Assembly (NCBI GenBank): GCA_012295275.1
Contig: CM022679.1
Span: forward strand, 28,933,164-28,968,163
Origin: Chrysomallon squamiferum
Taxonomy: Eukaryota > Mollusca > Gastropoda > Neomphalida > Peltospiridae
Direction: 5' to 3'
Length of the DNA: 35,000 nucleotides
Positions 31,850 through 35,000 of this stretch are shown piece by piece. How positions within the stretch are numbered: position 1 is the first letter of the stretch; the number at the start of each line of letters is the position of its first letter. Position numbers and translations under genes: made by a program. A model generated the notes under the pieces. It was not told the DNA's origin and ran no database searches. It worked only from the letters and a program-made list of their open reading frames with translations.

Positions 31850-34800
31850 GTAGAGTTTACATATATATTTATTTTTATTTATTAATTTATTTATAATTAA
31901 TTCTACTTTCTTTCTATCTTTCTTTGTTTCATTATTTCAATTTCATTTATTTATTTATTTATTTATTTGTAGTTTTAAAAATATTTCCAAAGACCTCAAA
32001 TATTCATCTCTCAAATTCATTTATTTGTTTATTTATTTATTTATTAACATTTTTATAGAATATCTGAACTTGAAAACAAGCTACATCAAGCTGAGATTGC
32101 CATGAAGAAGATGCAGCAGGACTTTCAAAGAAAGTGAGATGTGTAACAAGTATTTAAAATGAAATATCTGACTCTGGTAACACAGAATGAAGGTATTCCT
32201 TTTTAAAATGGGTAAAATGACAGCAGTACTAGATGAATATTCTGTCACACATTTACGTAATCTTTTTAATATCTTCTGTTTATTAAATCAAGCATTTGCA
32301 TAGTGAGCCCAAGTTTATTGAGATAGGAGAAATTTATTTATAGAAAATTGTGAAAATAACACAAATATTGCTAGAAGAAAAAAAAAATTAAAAATTGTTT
32401 ATCATCTATCTATCTATCTGTGTTTGTGTGTGTGTGCCTGGTTTGCTTATCCATCCATATGTTAATCAGTCTGTCCAAATCTGTTTGTCTGTCTGCCTCT
32501 CTCTCTCTTTATACATTTATATATATGGATGGATGCATGGCAGATAACTTGAAACACTTTATATTTCAGACATGCTGAAGTTGACAGATCTGTGAAAGAG
32601 AAGGAAGCATCACTTGCCTCTTTGAAAGGTTCCTACACTGAAAGGGAGCAGTCATTGCAGAATACCATCAGGGAGCTGCAGTCGCAGTTGGAGGATAGAC
32701 AGATTGAAATAAGACAGCTGCAGTGGACAAATGAAGACTTGATTAAAAACAGAGACTTACAGATAGACAAGTAAACATGACTGATAGTTCTAAAGTATTC
32801 AAAAATTATTAATATTTCAGAAGTGAACTGTAAATTATTAAGTAAACAGTAATTAATATTACAGAAACAAATAATTATTAATGTTACAAAATTAATCAGA
32901 AATAAATGTTACAAAAACAAACAATAATTAATATTACAAAAGTAAATAATTAATATTACAGAAGTAAACAGTAATTAATATTACAAACGTAAACAATAAC
33001 TAATATACTTGTAGCCTGAAAAATTAGAAAACAAAAAGGAAATGGGGATAAGAATATTTATTACAAATTAAAATTACTTACACATACTAAAGTTGTTTAT
33101 TTATACCTGTAGACTGAGAAATGAGATTTCAGAACTGAAAGAAAAGTGGGACAGAAATGTAGCAGAGATTTCTCGTAGTCAGGTCTCAACAGACGTTCAG
33201 CTGGAGCAGCTGAAAGATCACAACAGCAAACTGAAGACAGACCTGCAGCTAAAGAAACAGGACATAGAAAGGTAGCAGAGAACCACATTAAATGAAATGA
33301 TAGACAACATATTCTGCAGACCAGTCATTAGGCAACACTCAACATCACTTCAGTGAACGTTACATTACACAGACGACATCACAAAATATAACCCCAAACC
33401 ACTATATTCAACACTACAGGGCACTACAACACAAATTATAACATCATACCACTTCTTTCAAAACTACATTACACTGTACACGATACAAAATATAACACCA
33501 TACCACTCCTTTGAGCAGTGCATTACACTGTACACAACACAAATTATAACACCATTCAACACAACATTACACTGTACACAACACAAATTATAACACCATA
33601 CCACTCCTTTCAAAACTACATTACACTGTACACAACACAAATTATAACACCATTCAACACATTACATTGTACATAACACCATTCAACACAACATACACAA
33701 CACAAAATGTAAGACCACTCCATTCAGCACTACATTACACCATACCACAACAAAACACAACAGCCCAGCATGTAACACACTATACTGTACTACAGCAGAG
33801 AGAAGCAGAGTGAAAGGTGACAGTGTTTGAAGGCAGGCTGTTATTTCTAGGTACAAACAGGAGTTGGTGGATGCTGCAGAAAGGGAGGCAGCTCTAGAAC
33901 GCAGCAAGGTTCAGCTGGCACTCGACTGGCAGAGCAGGTTCGAGGACTGCGACAGAATGCAGTACGAGAAATCTGAGCAACTCATCAAGAAACTGACTGA
34001 GGCCAGGGACGAGGTTAGTGAGAGAGATAGAAAGGCAGGTTGGTTTTGTGAGAGAGAGAGAGAGAAAAAAAAAGTATGAGAAGAGGTGAGGGAGAGAGAA
34101 AGAAAGTTAGAATAATCTATTTTGCTCTTCTTTTAACAACCTACAGCTACAGATATTCACTTTATTACTTTCTTCTTGTTAAACCCTCAGATATTTACAA
34201 CAGTTTTATTATTTTTTACAAATTATTAGGCTCTGGCAAGTTTGAAAGAAAAAGACCGAGAACTTGAACAGCGAGATATGTACATACGAGCACTTCAGCA
34301 TGACAAAAATGTTGCCATGGCAACCTTAAAGGAACATAACATTCCACTGGACAAGAATCTTAATGTGAGTTTTTGACTGGTTTAATTTGAGATATTTCTA
34401 TTAATTAGCCACAATTTATATTTTTAATTAATACTGTAAACCTGTTTTAAGTTTAGTAATTTTATTAGTAATTGAAGATTAACATAATCTGGGCTTTAAT
34501 GAAATTTTAGATCAAAGCAAAAATAACTTTATAATTTTGGAGAACTTTACTTTTCCCTAATTTTAAGTGATTATTTTTAATTTTAAAATACACAGTTGAC
34601 TAATTGTTTTATTAGTATCAAAAATACCATGTATGTGTTTAACTAATTGTTTTATTAGTATCAAAAATACCATGTATGTGTTTAACTAATTGTTTTATTA
34701 GTATCAAAAATACCATGTATGTGTTTAACTAATTGTTTTCTTGCATGTCAGAGATTCAGTCTGCAACATTTTAAAATGTTTATTATGAGATATTTCTGTC

Positions 34801-35000
34801 TGAAATACTTTGAAAATGCAGAAGTGAACTAAGTAAATCATAAAAAAAAAAAAAAAAAAAAAAATATATTTTTTTCATTAAGATTTCATCTATGGACAAG
34901 TTTGATACGAAAGCTGATGAGCTGCTTGAACAGAACAAGAACCTGAGAGAAGTGATTTGTCAGATGAGACAACAGATGGAGCAGCTGGGGCAAGAGATAC
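28444..35000 (+). CDS. CCDC57: CCDC57, centriolar-satellite coiled-coil protein (5' part, runs off the window)
   Basis: Vertebrate CCDC57 is a centriolar-satellite and microtubule-associated protein that works with CEP63 in centriole duplication. Twelve exons join in phase: 28444-28523, 29103-29257, 29615-29792, 30364-30470, 31174-31262, 31493-31650, 32059-32133, 32570-32770, 33113-33271, 33851-34013, 34230-34364 and 34883-35000 (continuing). Nearly the whole product is heptad-patterned coiled coil. Blocks that match vertebrate CCDC57 as I remember it include DFKYNLKLLNERDQELEQYD, AEVSELKI, KKEHEFRLKLDEMN, QDIERYKQEL and ALERSKVQLALDWQSRF. The start MENQDLLSWKDLAEQKEREW parallels the vertebrate N-terminus. 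The donor of exon 3 is unusual (GTGACA at 29793), chosen because only it keeps frame. The junction before FDEAM appears a few residues shorter than in vertebrates. Confidence 0.9.
29450..29600. repeat. TTA/TTTA-rich tract in a CCDC57 intron
   Basis: Imperfect ATT and ATTT repeats occupy the 3' half of the intron before exon 29615-29792. They make long hydrophobic-looking reading frames that run into the real exon, but only the part after TTTTAG at 29614 is coding. Confidence 0.8.
30471..30690 (+). repeat. minisatellite starting at the donor of CCDC57 exon 4
   Basis: Imperfect tandem units containing CATGTTGAACTTCATTTTAT and GTTTCATGATGCACAG recur about five times, beginning within about 20 bp of the exon end at 30470. 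Confidence 0.8.
31690..32055. repeat. T-rich ATTT/ATT repeats in a CCDC57 intron
   Basis: This intron (31651-32058) is almost entirely T-rich simple sequence with ATT (about 31820-31848) and ATTT (about 31950-31970 and 32020-32045) runs, up to the acceptor at 32058. Confidence 0.8.
32790..33005 (+). repeat. minisatellite of AATTAATATTACA units in a CCDC57 intron
   Basis: Roughly 25-30 bp units of the form GTAAACARTAATTAATATTACA repeat about seven times between exons 32570-32770 and 33113-33271. Several copies contain TATTACAG, which resembles a 3' splice site. Confidence 0.75.
33360..33770 (+). repeat. minisatellite of about 55-65 bp units in a CCDC57 intron
   Basis: Units built from ACATTACACTGTACACAACA, CAAATTATAACACCATACCA and CTCCTTTCAAAACT repeat about six times with deletions. 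They fill most of the intron between exons 33113-33271 and 33851-34013. Confidence 0.85.
34598..34739 (+). repeat. 43-bp tandem repeat, three near-identical copies plus a partial
   Basis: The unit starting TAATTGTTTTATTAGTATCA recurs at 34601, 34644 and 34687, and a partial fourth copy starts at 34730, so the period is exactly 43 bp. The copies are nearly identical, which points to recent expansion. It lies in the intron between exons 34230-34364 and 34883-35000. Confidence 0.92.

Noticed and set aside
33360-33770. CRISPR-like array
   Set aside because: The units are directly adjacent and diverged without unique spacers, in an intron of an animal gene. It is a minisatellite.

Overview
This window is animal (metazoan) nuclear DNA. 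It is AT-rich and holds split genes with short exons, GT-AG introns of a few hundred bases to about 2.8 kb, and many micro- and minisatellites. Its proteins are animal actin-regulator and centriole families. The base composition and repeat style (CA/TG, TATG/CATA, ATT, GGATA) suggest a lophotrochozoan, possibly a mollusc. That is an impression; I cannot name the species from the sequence. I see no viral, transposase or toxin gene.

Three protein-coding genes can be read exon by exon with consistent splice phases. (1) Positions 1-12247, plus strand: a BAIAP2/IRSp53-family gene whose 5' end lies outside the window. It encodes most of an I-BAR (IMD) domain, an SH3 domain, a long Ser/Pro-rich linker with polyproline stretches, and a C-terminal WH2-like motif. 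One large exon (10905-11645) carries an apparent 1-bp frameshift in a C-rich run, so an automatic model would probably break there. (2) 26784-21873, minus strand: a complete seven-exon gene for a 681-residue SHOC2/LAP-type leucine-rich-repeat protein with an acidic, Ser/Asp-rich tail. I do not recognise a specific orthologue. (3) 28444-35000, plus strand: the 5' part (12 exons, about 539 codons) of CCDC57, a coiled-coil centriolar-satellite protein. It continues past the window.

The LRR gene and CCDC57 are divergently transcribed, and their start codons are 1.66 kb apart. That interval holds candidate leader exons, short upstream ORFs and probably a shared promoter. Between the BAIAP2-like gene and the 3' end of the LRR gene lie about 9.6 kb of AT-rich sequence with simple repeats, one tRNA-like T-arm/B-box element and one less AT-rich island, but no recognisable gene. 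BAIAP2 and CCDC57 both map to human 17q25.3, so their proximity here may be old linkage.

The best targets for a second look are the frameshift exon, the overlapping reading frame at the start of the LRR gene, a long inverted repeat in the last BAIAP2-like intron, tandem repeats that sit against exon borders, and the unassigned LRR protein. I found no convincing new multi-gene system.
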